DNA of 64,000 nucleotides from Bradyrhizobium commune (GCF_015624505.1 NZ_CP061379.1:5828001-5892000), one strand, 5' to 3'; shown: positions 34,994 to 44,552, counted from the stretch's first letter. Program-made: numbers and translations. Notes: generated from the letters alone by a model not told the origin.

Positions 34994-35125
34994 AACGTGC
35001 CGAAAAGGCATTCGGCGGTACGGGTGAGGCAATTGCAGCAAGGGTTCATTATCGCCCAGTAATTCGACCCACGCCACTTCCAACCTCTGCCGCCGAAGAA
35101 GGGCGACAGATCACTGCCACACGCT

Positions 35126-36736
35126 TTAGATCCGTGATCTGAGAAAAAAGGTTAAGAGGAGCCCCTTGCCTTTAACTTCGATCTGCCCTCGCGGTTCGCA
35201 GTGAAACACTCCCGCAACTCTTTCGTAGGTGGCCTCCGAGATTTGGATATGGTCGGGCTGGCTTGTCGATTCAAGCCGGCTCGCCAGATTAACGGTGTCG
35301 CCCCAGACGTCGTAGATAAACCGGTGCTGGCCAATGATGCCGGCCACCACATCGCCGGAATGAATTCCAATTCGGGATGACAGCGCTATTCCGAACTGCT
35401 TGCCGGTCTCGCGAACGATGTCGATCATACCGAGTGCCATGTCCGCCACCGCAATCGCATGATTAGGCCGCGCATCAGGAAGGCCACCCGCGAGCAAGTA
35501 GGCGTCACCGATGGTTTTTATCTTCTCGAGGTTCAGCGACTTCGCCAAAGCATCGAAAGCGGAGAACAGGTGATTAAGAATTTCAATAATCCGCGCGGGC
35601 GAAGAGCCGCTGGCCAAGCTGGTAAAGCCAACCAAGTCCGCAAAAAGGATCGTCGCATCCGGGAATCGGTCCGCGATCGCCACCTCGCCTAGTCGCATGC
35701 GGTCCACAACGCCTGCTGGCAGAATGTTCAGCAACAGCGCGTCAGATTTGCTTTTCTCAATCCGCAACTGGTCAGTGAAAGCCTGTTCGCGATCGCGTAG
35801 CCGCTTTCGCTCGAGAGTCGCTTCGATGCGTGCAGTCAGCAGCACGGGATTGAAGGGTTTCGGAATGTAGTCCTCGGCACCCGCTTCGATGCAGCGAACG
35901 GTACTGTCGATCTCGTCGAGTGCCGATATCATGATGACGGGAATATTCCGCAGCGCCGGATCCTCTTTCAAGCGCAGCAGGACTTCAAAGCCGTTCATAT
36001 CCGGCATCATCAGGTCCAGCAACACCAGATCGAACGGCGTCTGTGCTAGCAAGTCGAGCGCACTCGCCCCCCCATCGACCATGCAGACAACGTGACCATC
36101 GCGGCTGAGCCTGCGGGACAGCAATTCGCGATTGGCCAGGATGTCATCAACGACGAGAATGCGACTCGGTTGCGATTGAGGGCGGCTGCGGGCCGGACCG
36201 ATCGACGCGATAACCTGGCCGACGAGGTCCTGCTGCGACGCGACGAAAAGTGGCAGACTGTCGCGCATCCCGATTGCGCCTGAGTCGGTCATCGCCACCA
36301 GCCGATCGACCTGCTTCAGCAATTGCTCGGCAGCAGAGACCATCTTCCCGGCGTCGTTGAGCAGTTGTTCGCGGCCGTTCTCGCGCGCATCCTCAATGAT
36401 CAGTTCGCTGTATCCCTTGACCGCATTCAAGGGCGTTCGCAAATCGTGGCGAAGCTTGGCCTTGAACTGCACCAGATCAGGCTCGGCAGCGGTAGACCCT
36501 TTGAGGGTCGACGCGACGAGCCGATGAAGTTCTTGCTGGAGCGAAAGTCCTGCGGTGCGAATGCGTGCAAGATCCGCGACCAGCGCATCGTCATGGTCGC
36601 GGCGCGCGTCATCCATCAGGAGCTCAGCAATCTCGATAATGACCTGAGTCGAAATGTTGAATTCTTGCCGGACGAATGCCTCAAGCGCACGGTCGAAGCG
36701 GGGATCTGGTTCGCCTGTAGTGGGACGAGCGGTCAT
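35126..36736 (-). CDS. HisKA-receiver-adenylate cyclase signalling protein
   Basis: 536 residues in three domains: a HisKA-like helical hairpin (about 90-160) with the H-box 'KAKLRHDLRTPLNAVKGYSE' but no ATPase domain; a receiver (about 192-310) with 'ILVVDD', phospho-acceptor Asp in 'LVLLDLMMPDMNG' and Lys in 'PKPFNP'; and a class III cyclase domain (about 350-536). The cyclase keeps both metal aspartates ('ATILFADLVGFTSL', 'KTIGDAYLLAGG') and 'DVWGDTVNLASRLE'. Lys and Asp at the purine-selecting positions favour ATP, so cAMP is the expected product. It is last in a four-gene minus-strand operon, 4 bp after the response regulator. Confidence 0.9.
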   Translation of the reverse strand: MTARPTTGEPDPRFDRALEAFVRQEFNISTQVIIEIAELLMDDARRDHDDALVADLARIRTAGLSLQQELHRLVASTLKGSTAAEPDLVQFKAKLRHDLRTPLNAVKGYSELIIEDARENGREQLLNDAGKMVSAAEQLLKQVDRLVAMTDSGAIGMRDSLPLFVASQQDLVGQVIASIGPARSRPQSQPSRILVVDDILANRELLSRRLSRDGHVVCMVDGGASALDLLAQTPFDLVLLDLMMPDMNGFEVLLRLKEDPALRNIPVIMISALDEIDSTVRCIEAGAEDYIPKPFNPVLLTARIEATLERKRLRDREQAFTDQLRIEKSKSDALLLNILPAGVVDRMRLGEVAIADRFPDATILFADLVGFTSLASGSSPARIIEILNHLFSAFDALAKSLNLEKIKTIGDAYLLAGGLPDARPNHAIAVADMALGMIDIVRETGKQFGIALSSRIGIHSGDVVAGIIGQHRFIYDVWGDTVNLASRLESTSQPDHIQISEATYERVAGVFHCEPRGQIEVKGKGLLLTFFLRSRI

Positions 36737-36740
36737 GCCA

Positions 36741-37109
36741 TCAACTTGGCGGCAACAGAGCTTCTATTTTTTCCAGCAAACGCGACATTTCGATGGGCTT
36801 GGTATCGTAGTCGTTGCAACCCGCCCCAAGGGCCTTCTCCTTGTCGCCGGACATCGCATGGGCCGTCAGCGCAATAATCGGGATATGCCCCGTCGTCGCG
36901 GATGCCTTAACCTGCCGAGTTGCCTCCCAGCCGTCGACAACGGGGAGGCTCATGTCCATCAGAATCAGGTCTGGTTGTTCGCTCTCAGCCATGTGGACTG
37001 CCTCGCCACCGTCGACCGCCATCACTACCTCGAATCCCTTGCGGACAAGACGACGAGAGAGCATGTCCCGGTTCATCTCATTATCTTCAACTAGCAGTAT
37101 CTTGGCCAT
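36741..37109 (-). CDS. single-domain response regulator (CheY/DivK-like)
   Basis: 122 residues, only a receiver domain: acidic pair 'LLVEDNEMNRD', phospho-acceptor 'LILMDMSLPVVDGWEATRQV', Thr in 'IIALTAHAM' and Lys in 'YDTKPIEM'. It probably relays phosphate between the hybrid kinase just upstream and other partners. The ATG at 37109 has GCGGA upstream; 37121 is an alternative. Confidence 0.9.
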   Translation of the reverse strand: MAKILLVEDNEMNRDMLSRRLVRKGFEVVMAVDGGEAVHMAESEQPDLILMDMSLPVVDGWEATRQVKASATTGHIPIIALTAHAMSGDKEKALGAGCNDYDTKPIEMSRLLEKIEALLPPS

Positions 37110-37133
37110 TTTTTCCGCCATCAGGTCATGCCG

Positions 37134-39911
37134 TCACATCGTCGCCAGCGGCGGAACTCGCCTCCCCACCGCGTTGCTGATCGCAGTGGCTATATCCGTG
37201 TCGATCGATGTCCGCTTCTCGATAATCGTCTGCGCCCGGCGAACCAGAAGATCGCGCTCCTCCGCCGACAATTGCTTCGCCGTAATCACCACGACAGGCA
37301 CATGACGCCACTCGGCATGGCGATCAAAAGCATCGAGAAACTCGAATCCATCCATCTCGGGCATCATGAGATCAAGAAGGATCAGCGCGGGAGACGGATT
37401 TTTGGCGAGCCAGTCGAGCGCAAGCCGGCCGTTCGTAACCTCGACAAGGGGAATCTCAAACTTCGCGAGCGTGTGGCGAATGGTCTGGCGTGTTGCTTCA
37501 TCGTCCTCGACCATAAGGATCGGTCCTTCGTGCGGGACCAGTTCGCGCAGCCGCGCGGACAGCGCCTGGCGATCAACCGGTTTGGTCATGACATCGGCCG
37601 CGCCCAGCGAAAGGCCGATGCCGCGATCCGGCGCAACCGTGACCATGATGACCGGGATGTGACGGAGATCCGGGTCGGCCTTAAGGCTGGTCAGGACGGC
37701 CCACCCGTCGGTCGTCGGCATCAGCACGTCGAGCGTAATCGCATCTGGGCGCAATTCGCGGGCCAGATATAACGCCTCTTCGCCATTGCGTGCAGGAATC
37801 ACCTGATACCCCTCGCGCTTCAGATTGCTCGTGAGCAAGTCGCGCGCCGCCTGATCGTCGTCGACGACAAGCACCGTGATGGCGCTGCCGTCGATCTCCA
37901 CCATCGCCAAACCTGAGTCAGGACCGGGCAGAACTGTCGTCGGGGGCAGGTCTTCGGCTATCTCGGGAAGCAGGATCGTAAATGTCGACCCCTTGTTGAC
38001 CTCGCTGTCAACCGTGATGTCGCCACCCAGCAGCCGGCAGAAATGCCTAGTAATCGCGAGCCCCAGGCCGGTGCCCCCAAATTTCTTGGTGGTCGAGGCA
38101 TCGGCCTGACTGAACGCCTGAAACAAGCGACTAAGCTGCTCCTGCGACATTCCGATGCCGGTATCCGAGATCGCGATGTGGAGCGATCGGCTTTCGGCAA
38201 GGCGCTTGACCACCAGAGTCAACCTGCCCTTTTCGGTGAACTTGTTGGCGTTGCTCAGCACGTTAAGCAGACTTTGCTTCAGCTTGGTTCGGTCAGTCCG
38301 TACGGCGCCGATATCGTCCGCCAGGAGAATGTCGAACGAATTGCCATTTTTGACGATGAGCGGGGAGATGATGGCCCGGACTTCCTCGACAAGCGCCGAG
38401 ACATCGATTGGCTCGAGGAAAAGCTCCATCTTGCCGGCTTCGATCTTCGAGAGATCGAGGATATCGTTGATCAGACCAAGCAGATGACGCCCCGCGCCCT
38501 CAATCTTCTTCAGATCCGGCACCAGTTGTTCCTGGTCGTTGTCGGCTGCATCTTCTTGCAGGATTTCGCTGTAGCCAATGATTGCGTTGAGAGGCGTTCG
38601 CAATTCGTGGCTCATGTTGGCAAGGAACTGGCTCTTGGCCTGATTGGCGACCTCTGACAATTCGCGCGCCTGCTCAAGTTCCATATTGCGTTGACGCAAT
38701 TCCGTGATGTCCGAATAGACTGCGACCGTCCCGCCTCCCTGGATGCGGCGTTCGCTGATGCGGATGTATCGCTTTCCATAGCTGTATTCCGCGAAACCGT
38801 TGGGCTGCCGGTGCTGCGCCATCCGCTCGGCAATCCATGTCTGGGCACTTTTGCCTCCGAGATCGACGAGGGACCGGTCAACAACGGCGTCCAGAATTTG
38901 CCTGAAACTGGTGCCCACCGTGAGAATATCCGAAAGACCCGGATAAATAGAGCGGAATTGCTCGTTGAACAGGACGATGCGGTCCTCCGCATCGTAAAGA
39001 ACGAAGCCCTCCGATATGGTCGCAATCGCGGCGGCGATCGTTTTGCGTTGCGTCTCAGCTTCCGCCGCGAAACGCTTGCGCTCTGCAAGACTGGCCCGAA
39101 ACAGCGTCAGCGTCCTGGCCATCGCGCCGATCTCATCGGGACCGGCTGGCGGGATCGGCACCGAAACGTCGCCGGCGTTGAGGCCGTCGATGGCACCGAT
39201 CAGATGGCGCAAGGGGACCGCGATGGAACGCAGGATCAACAGCGTCAACAGAACGCCGATTGCAAGAATCAAGACGTCGGCGATCATCGTCCCGCGGGTT
39301 GCCGACGAGACGTCGGTAATGATCTGCGCGCGTTGCGCATTGAGCTCGCCACGCAGTTCACTGATCAGCGAACTTAAGAGCTCGTCAACTCTGATGCTGT
39401 GGTTGCGAGCTTCCGCCAGGAGGGAGTTGCCGATAATACGCTGATCGCTGGTGTATTTGTCGACCGCCCGGCTCGCAACGCTCTCGAATTTGTCACGCTC
39501 GGCACGGACGGCTGCCACCAACTCGGGCTTGAGCCGGTCAAGTCGATCAAGATAACCGTCCATGCGACCGCGCGCGCTCGCGGCGTTGCGTTCAGAGACG
39601 GTAAGGAGGCTGACCGCCAGATCCGTCATCCAGTACCGCATCTCGCCAAAGGCGATACGGCTCCCGTTCGCCGAGTCGATGATCGCGCTCAGCTCGCCCT
39701 CGGTCGTCACAGCCGCTGAATTGTGCGCGAGCGTGCGGAGAAGGTACAGATTGGTGGCCACCAGCAGACACAGCAACACGCCTGATAGTGTGATTAGGCG
39801 CGTACGAATGGTCAGCCGTGATAGCAGGTCCATCCATCCATGCCTGCGGCTTTCGTCGCGTCCTCCTGCCTGCGTGAGATTACCTAAGGCGCGGTCGGAG
39901 GGAACGGTCAT
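37134..39911 (-). CDS. hybrid sensor histidine kinase with HAMP, PAS, HisKA-HATPase and two receiver domains
   Basis: 925 residues. Two membrane helices (about 39-58 and 215-238) enclose a periplasmic helical sensor. A HAMP linker ('SIAVPLRHLIGAIDGLNAGD') and PAS domain ('ISEGFVLYDAEDRIVLFNEQ') follow, then HisKA with 'NMSHELRTPLNAIIGYSEIL' and HATPase motifs ('LSNANKFTEKG', 'DTGIGM', 'GGTGLGLAI'). The C-terminus has two receivers ('ITLDVLMPTTDGW' and 'LILLDLMMPEMDGFEF'). The start was placed at 39911, 13 bp after the DUF3365 stop, so the two are translationally linked; 39833 is an alternative. Confidence 0.9.
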   Translation of the reverse strand: MTVPSDRALGNLTQAGGRDESRRHGWMDLLSRLTIRTRLITLSGVLLCLLVATNLYLLRTLAHNSAAVTTEGELSAIIDSANGSRIAFGEMRYWMTDLAVSLLTVSERNAASARGRMDGYLDRLDRLKPELVAAVRAERDKFESVASRAVDKYTSDQRIIGNSLLAEARNHSIRVDELLSSLISELRGELNAQRAQIITDVSSATRGTMIADVLILAIGVLLTLLILRSIAVPLRHLIGAIDGLNAGDVSVPIPPAGPDEIGAMARTLTLFRASLAERKRFAAEAETQRKTIAAAIATISEGFVLYDAEDRIVLFNEQFRSIYPGLSDILTVGTSFRQILDAVVDRSLVDLGGKSAQTWIAERMAQHRQPNGFAEYSYGKRYIRISERRIQGGGTVAVYSDITELRQRNMELEQARELSEVANQAKSQFLANMSHELRTPLNAIIGYSEILQEDAADNDQEQLVPDLKKIEGAGRHLLGLINDILDLSKIEAGKMELFLEPIDVSALVEEVRAIISPLIVKNGNSFDILLADDIGAVRTDRTKLKQSLLNVLSNANKFTEKGRLTLVVKRLAESRSLHIAISDTGIGMSQEQLSRLFQAFSQADASTTKKFGGTGLGLAITRHFCRLLGGDITVDSEVNKGSTFTILLPEIAEDLPPTTVLPGPDSGLAMVEIDGSAITVLVVDDDQAARDLLTSNLKREGYQVIPARNGEEALYLARELRPDAITLDVLMPTTDGWAVLTSLKADPDLRHIPVIMVTVAPDRGIGLSLGAADVMTKPVDRQALSARLRELVPHEGPILMVEDDEATRQTIRHTLAKFEIPLVEVTNGRLALDWLAKNPSPALILLDLMMPEMDGFEFLDAFDRHAEWRHVPVVVITAKQLSAEERDLLVRRAQTIIEKRTSIDTDIATAISNAVGRRVPPLATM

Positions 39912-39924
39912 GGTCCGCTCGCAC

Positions 39925-40731
39925 CTATTTAAACAATGTGATGCTGATGACGGCGCCGAGATCGCCTTCCTTACCGCCCTCCTTCGGATACCCTGTGATA
40001 TCCATCTGCCCCTGCGGCGACCCGTGGCAGCTGAGACAGGAGTTCGCATAATATTCGGGCATCATCATACGAAACGCCCCTCGGCCATTGGTGCTCACCG
40101 TCGCGGAATAGGCTTGCCCGCGTGGCCAGTCCGCCTGCAGCAATTTGTTGCGGATCACATCCGCCTCCCACTCATCGGGTCGCGCCTTGCGGTTGCGCAC
40201 GAGTTGCTCGGGGGCGGTTACCTTGATCTGCGCAATTTCTTTGGCCCGGGTTGCGAACGCTTCGTTGACAAGCCTTGCAAACACTGCGGGAATAAATGCC
40301 TTGAAGCCCACCCCCTTTGCGTTGATCGTCGCCTGGTTTGCGTCCGTCGCTTCGATGATAGCATCCATCTGCGCATGCAAAAGCTTTCCGACGCGCGTTG
40401 CCGGATCGACGGTCTCGGGATCGATCGCCGAAGTCTTCTTGTACAAATCCAGGCTCTGCCGCAGCACGACCCGACCGGTGAGGCCCTTGTCGCCGATGTT
40501 CGGGTCATTGATGAGCGCTTGATTGTTGGAAATGACCTGGCGCGCCGCACGTAGGAGGCCCGCAAGATTATTTGCCACGACTGCATCATCGTCCATGTCG
40601 GTAGTCGCGCCCGACGGAGAACCGGGGAAGGCGCCAAGGCCAACAAAGAAAAATGCAATTGCACAGACAATGTGCCCAGCCGCCGAGCTTCTTAATCGGA
40701 CCACGGAACAGCTCCACTTAGACGAAATCAC
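39925..40731 (-). CDS. DUF3365 (Tll0287-like) c-type heme periplasmic sensor protein
   Basis: 268 residues starting at a GTG (40731). It has an export signal or membrane anchor ('AGHIVCAIAFFFVGLGAFPG'), then a helical/PAS-like domain and a heme attachment site 'NSCLSCHGSPQG' (CxxCH) near the C-terminus. Tll0287-type DUF3365 proteins bind heme c and are thought to sense redox state or gases. Position as first gene before a kinase, regulator and cyclase suggests it supplies the sensory input. Confidence 0.85.
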   Translation of the reverse strand: MISSKWSCSVVRLRSSAAGHIVCAIAFFFVGLGAFPGSPSGATTDMDDDAVVANNLAGLLRAARQVISNNQALINDPNIGDKGLTGRVVLRQSLDLYKKTSAIDPETVDPATRVGKLLHAQMDAIIEATDANQATINAKGVGFKAFIPAVFARLVNEAFATRAKEIAQIKVTAPEQLVRNRKARPDEWEADVIRNKLLQADWPRGQAYSATVSTNGRGAFRMMMPEYYANSCLSCHGSPQGQMDITGYPKEGGKEGDLGAVISITLFK

Positions 40732-41086
40732 ATGATCCGACAGCAAAAGCGCTGCAATTGCAAGCCTCTACAACATTTAATATCAAGCGGCCGCGCCCTT
40801 GAGAGCATGCTTATTACACGAGATCGGCGGTGGGATTGTTAGTCAGTTCACACCTCGGCTGGGGAACGCGGCCTGAAGTGGTCGAGTTTCAGTGACTGGG
40901 CGTGGAACCGGCGAATTCATGTCGCTGCTGGAGCGGCAAGGGATTCCATTCGAGTAGTTTCGCGCCCTGCGCCAGCCTGCGTCCATCGCTCACAACAAGA
41001 GCGAAACCCCACTGTTCGCCGCGAGCATAGAAGGCTGCGCTGCGACACTAAGCGCGATCGTTCATCCAAGGAAAGGAACAGCAACT
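40732..41086. other. intergenic region between divergent genes
   Basis: It would contain the promoters of the DUF3365 operon and the monooxygenase-like gene. No CRP-type TGTGA-N6-TCACA site was seen here. A short frame near 40905-40960 looks like coding debris. Confidence 0.35.
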
Positions 41087-41380
41087 ATGTCCAAACTTGC
41101 AATCATGGGAACTATCGAAGTCGCAGCCGGCAAGCGGGACCAGGTCGTGCCGCTACTTATGGCGCATCGGGCCCGTTGCCTCAAAGATGAGCCCGGCACC
41201 CTTCAGTTCGAAGTGGCGCTTCCTCGCGACGACGATTCGAGGGTGCTCCTCTACGAAGTCTACCAAGATGATGCCGCCTTCGAGATGCATCGGAATTCGG
41301 CGTCCATAGCACAGAGGCGGCAGGAGACTGAGGGAATGGACGTCAAGGTGATCGCGACGAGGTGCACACCCGTCGAATAG
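41087..41380 (+). CDS. antibiotic-biosynthesis-monooxygenase (ABM) domain protein
   Basis: 97 residues. 'TIEVAAGKRDQVVPLLMAHR', 'DEPGTLQFEVALPRDD' and 'LLYEVYQDDAAFEMHRNS' follow the ABM/YgiN dimeric alpha-beta fold, whose members include quinol monooxygenases. The ATG is preceded by AGGAA. Monocistronic. The substrate is unknown. Confidence 0.85.
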   Translation: MSKLAIMGTIEVAAGKRDQVVPLLMAHRARCLKDEPGTLQFEVALPRDDDSRVLLYEVYQDDAAFEMHRNSASIAQRRQETEGMDVKVIATRCTPVE

Positions 41381-41843
41381 TCTCTGAAGGGTAGCGAACG
41401 GCCCGCCTAGGTGTGAATACCGATCAAACTTTCACCTCTCAATCAGCTCACGCGCGGATCTAAAGCCTTGATTATATTAGTGCGAGAACAGCGACCCCGA
41501 CGCCGATCGGCGTCCGACCCACGCCAAATGACACCTTAGTCGCCCAATCCCCTGAGGGTCATTTTTGACGATCTCATCCGGATCGTCGGCAGGTTGATGT
41601 CCAGCTCAGCTCGTAGGTGTCGATCCCAAGGTCGAGCCAGAAACGTTGTGATCGGCCAGGCTCTTGTGATTCAAGCTCCCAAACTGGCAGCCTGAATCCG
41701 GGGTACGAACTCGCGGACCATGAATGGACTGCCATCAAGACCCATGCTGCCAAACAAGCCGTGGTGTTGGGACGCCGCGTGCCGCGAGTACGATCAGCTT
41801 GCGGTCATCTTTCAGGGGTCCAGCGGCGGCTTCGCATCATCGG
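41381..41843. other. intergenic, no gene seen
   Basis: Open frames on both strands, none with recognisable features or ribosome sites. Confidence 0.35.
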
Positions 41844-42065
41844 TCATTCCCGTTCGCTTGCAGGCCATTCGATCGGTCGGCAATGGAGGCCGCGACGGTT
41901 GATCTCGTGCAACAGCCGCTCCGCGCGATCCCTTGCCGGCCGCCCTACAAGACGGGTGCCGGAGGACACATCGGCCCGGACCTCGTCCCGAATGAACTCG
42001 TACATCCGCAGGATGAAATGGTCGGAGAGACCCTCGAATTCAGCCATGCCCGTCTCGGGTCTCAT
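41844..42065 (-). CDS. small conserved hypothetical protein
   Basis: 73 residues. 'FEGLSDHFILRMYEFIRDEV', 'RADVSSGTRLVGRPARDRAE' and 'EINRRGLHCRPIEW' match a recurring rhizobial small protein of unknown function. Its ATG overlaps the stop of the membrane gene upstream as ATGA, indicating translational coupling. Confidence 0.6.
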   Translation of the reverse strand: MRPETGMAEFEGLSDHFILRMYEFIRDEVRADVSSGTRLVGRPARDRAERLLHEINRRGLHCRPIEWPASERE

Positions 42066-42229
42066 GAGAATATCCACGTCACCAGGCGCCAACTCGCCCA
42101 CAAAAGTCCGCCGATCCACACAATCATCGCGAATCCGGCAACCCCAAGAAACGCGATGGGCAGGATGTAATTTCTGATCTGCGATGCCTCGCCGCTTAGC
42201 TTGAAATTTTTTTGTGTTCTATCGAGCAT
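42062..42229 (-). CDS. 55-residue membrane protein
   Basis: Start at 42229. A short polar N-terminus is followed by 'YILPIAFLGVAGFAMIVWIG', a membrane helix, and a second hydrophobic stretch. It is coupled (ATGA) to the following gene. No known function. Confidence 0.5.
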   Translation of the reverse strand: MLDRTQKNFKLSGEASQIRNYILPIAFLGVAGFAMIVWIGGLLWASWRLVTWIFS

Positions 42230-42296
42230 GTTGACCCTGCCGGCTGCCGACATACCGGACCGGCAGGACCGCGACAAACGGCGGCTGCGATTAACC

Positions 42297-42497
42297 TCAC
42301 CGATCAACCTTAAGGGCGGGACGCGGCATCAAAGTTCTTCGATGACGATGGCAGCAAACACGCGCGGCGACATCCCGCACTTCGATCGCAATGCTTCCCA
42401 TCCTGAAGTCCGCCGCTTCGACGTCACCGACGTGTTTGAAAGCGTCTTCGTAAACGAAGTCGCGTATCCGTCCCGGCTGCTCAATGACGATGTTCAC
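42297..42497 (-). CDS. possible small hypothetical protein
   Basis: 66 residues with a GTG start: 'IVIEQPGRIRDFVYEDAFKH' then 'FRMGSIAIEVRDVAARVCCH'. It looks like a small soluble protein and lies on the same strand as the genes at 42229 and 42065. An opposite-strand frame of similar length (42201-42521) is the alternative. Confidence 0.35.
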   Translation of the reverse strand: MNIVIEQPGRIRDFVYEDAFKHVGDVEAADFRMGSIAIEVRDVAARVCCHRHRRTLMPRPALKVDR

Positions 42498-42536
42498 GGA
42501 TTGCTGGGCAGGATCACTTAGCCTAGCCCAGGCAAG

Positions 42537-42773
42537 TTAGGGCGTCAGCTTGCGCAGCCGGACGCCCGGTCCCTCGCCGTTCTCCTCGATGAACAGCACT
42601 CCCGCCGCTTCGAAGGCCAATCTCACGACCTGGAGGGTGGAACGCCGTGGTTCATGACTTCCGGCCTCAAGTTGCCTGACAGTCACGATCCCGACCTTCG
42701 CACGATCTGCGAGATCCTGTTGGCTCCAATCTAGGAGACCACGCGCGGCACGACACTGCATTGGAGAAATCAT
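42537..42773 (-). CDS. XRE-family helix-turn-helix regulator
   Basis: 78 residues. 'MQCRAARGLLDWSQQDLADR' followed by 'AKVGIVTVRQLEAGSHEPRR' is a Cro/CI-type HTH, with a short beta tail ('LFIEENGEGPGVRLRK'). It is divergent from the exonuclease gene and probably represses the shared promoter region with its TATATGTCG repeats. Confidence 0.85.
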   Translation of the reverse strand: MISPMQCRAARGLLDWSQQDLADRAKVGIVTVRQLEAGSHEPRRSTLQVVRLAFEAAGVLFIEENGEGPGVRLRKLTP

Positions 42774-42792
42774 TTTCGACCACCTCTGGAGG

Positions 42793-42848
42793 TATATGTC
42801 GAAAAGCGATTGATTTGTCCAAAATATCCATTATAGTCGTATATGTCG
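42793..42848. promoter_or_regulatory. divergent promoter with paired TATATGTCG repeats
   Basis: TATATGTCG occurs at 42793-42801 and 42840-42848, flanking a likely plus-strand promoter (TTGATT at 42810, TATAGT at 42832, 16-bp spacer). The direct repeats are good candidates for the operator of the adjacent XRE regulator. Confidence 0.5.
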
Positions 42849-42855
42849 TTTTTAG

Positions 42856-43719
42856 ATGGTATCACCGATGGTCGGCCGCACAGAGCAATGGAAGTCGCGA
42901 ATTGGGTTTATCGGAGGATCCGATGCCCTAATTATTATGGGAGATGACCATGACAAGCTGATCAGGCTTTGGCGTGAAAAGCGCGGGGAGGTCCTTCCGC
43001 TGGACCTCAGCAATGATCTGGTTGTCCAGCTCGGCACCGTCACCGAGGACCTAAACCGGACGTGGTACGAGCGTACGAGTGGCCACACAGTCCAAGATGT
43101 CCAACGAAAGGTCAGACATCCGATCCACAAATGGATGGGTGCGACGCTCGCCGGCCGCGTTCAACAAACCGGCGCGGTGTATGAAGCTAAGTTTATGCTG
43201 CCCTCGGACTTCTCCGAAGAAGCCGCGGCCAACAAATACATGGCTCAGCTTCAACACAATATGTGGGTGATCGCCGCGCGTTCGGCGGTCCTCTCCATCA
43301 TTACCGGTTGTGGCAAGTGGGTCGAGGTAACCATCTACGCCGATCCGCTCTACCAACACCTTCTTCTGACGGCCGAGAAGAAATTCAGGCGCTGCGTTCA
43401 GACCGGCGAGCCGCCGGTGTTGTTCGATATTGAAACGCCCCGCCCACGGCTGGAAGCGATCAAAATTGTCGATATGACCGCATCCAATTCCTGGGTCGAG
43501 CTTGCAGCAACCTATCTCCGGACTCGCGAAGCTCACGGAGATCACGAACTTGCCAAAACCGAATTGGAGAAGCTGGTCCCTGAGGACACAAAGGAAGCCG
43601 TCGGCCATGGCATCAAAGCCCGGCGGTCCAAGTTAAATGCCGTCAGTTTTGAAGTTCTACCGGTACAGCTCGCGCACCCGTCTTCTGGTGAGCATATCGG
43701 TGTGATTGCGCCGCCTTAA
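42856..43719 (+). CDS. YqaJ-type phage exonuclease/recombinase
   Basis: 287 residues. 'FIGGSDALIIMG', 'LGTVTEDLNRTWYERTSGHT', 'HKWMGATLAGRV' and 'YEAKFM' plus 'QLQHNMWV' match the YqaJ viral recombinase nuclease, in which Glu and Glu-x-Lys residues bind metal. Such 5'-3' exonucleases work with single-strand annealing proteins, here the ERF protein three genes on. It is first in a plus-strand phage-like operon. Confidence 0.85.
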   Translation: MVSPMVGRTEQWKSRIGFIGGSDALIIMGDDHDKLIRLWREKRGEVLPLDLSNDLVVQLGTVTEDLNRTWYERTSGHTVQDVQRKVRHPIHKWMGATLAGRVQQTGAVYEAKFMLPSDFSEEAAANKYMAQLQHNMWVIAARSAVLSIITGCGKWVEVTIYADPLYQHLLLTAEKKFRRCVQTGEPPVLFDIETPRPRLEAIKIVDMTASNSWVELAATYLRTREAHGDHELAKTELEKLVPEDTKEAVGHGIKARRSKLNAVSFEVLPVQLAHPSSGEHIGVIAPP

Positions 43720-43796
43720 CGCGCGCTCCTGTCAACGAGCCCAACCGTCAAGCAATTTTATCCACCATATTCGCAAAACCCACCAGCACAACACCG

Positions 43797-44552
43797 ATGA
43801 ACAACGAATCCAAACTGCAGAAAAATCGTCGCGCACTCTCACAACAAGCGTCCAACCCGCCGAAGGTGCGCCTGCGACCGTCGACGGGATCATCGATCCC
43901 AAATGAGAGCCGCTTGAAAAGCGCTCCACCTCCAAACTCAATTCGACACTATCGTCGGCGAGCCGGCCTCACGCTGGCACACCTTGGAAGGCTCTTGGGC
44001 GTTAGCGGCGAAACCATCCGCCGTCTTGAGGAGCGCGACACGTGGCTCGACGCAGAGCGAGCTGCAGCGATCGCCAAAGCGCTCGGTGTGCCGAAGGAAG
44101 TTCTGGGTTTCAGTAACGCGCCCGACGCTTATGCATGGGCAGCCAAAGCAGTCCCTGTCATCGGATCGGTAATCGTGGATGACCTGGTTAAATACCGCAA
44201 AACCGAGCGTCGCGTGGTGGGCGGCTCCCACTTGCCATCCGATTCGGTCGCTCTCGATATCACACGGGGAAAGCTGCGGGGCTGGATGCTCTTCTATAGG
44301 GAAGGCTTTCGCGAGCCGATGAGCGAGGAGGTGCTGAAGCGCCAGGGCCTGGCTCCAAAATTTATCGTGACCCTCAATGACGGCACGACTTGGTGGCGGA
44401 CCATCAGGCCAGCCTCAGAGCAACATCTATTCCACCTCGATGCGCCTTTTATGCAATCGGTCAATCATGTCGAAATCGCTTGGGTTTCCGAGATTGTAGC
44501 GTTGCAGGTCCCGCTGTTCGATCTTCCGGCCGGCATTAGTGAGAAGAAATAG
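43797..44552 (+). CDS. XRE-type regulator with S24-like C-terminal domain
   Basis: 251 residues. A disordered N-terminus is followed by a HTH (about 48-95: 'RRRAGLTLAHLGRLLGVSGE', 'TIRRLEERDTWLDAERAAAI'). A C-terminal domain begins 'VPVIGSVIVDD' and ends with beta strands ('VNHVEIAWVSEIVALQVPL'), resembling a LexA/CI S24 fold without an obvious Ser-Lys catalytic pair. It lies between exonuclease and annealing genes, so probably a phage-type regulator. Self-cleavage is unlikely. Confidence 0.6.
   Translation: MNNESKLQKNRRALSQQASNPPKVRLRPSTGSSIPNESRLKSAPPPNSIRHYRRRAGLTLAHLGRLLGVSGETIRRLEERDTWLDAERAAAIAKALGVPKEVLGFSNAPDAYAWAAKAVPVIGSVIVDDLVKYRKTERRVVGGSHLPSDSVALDITRGKLRGWMLFYREGFREPMSEEVLKRQGLAPKFIVTLNDGTTWWRTIRPASEQHLFHLDAPFMQSVNHVEIAWVSEIVALQVPLFDLPAGISEKK

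Noticed and set aside
35126..40731. A CRP-type palindrome upstream of the cyclase operon that would close a feedback loop.
   Set aside because: I looked in 40732-41086 and saw no TGTGA-N6-TCACA site.
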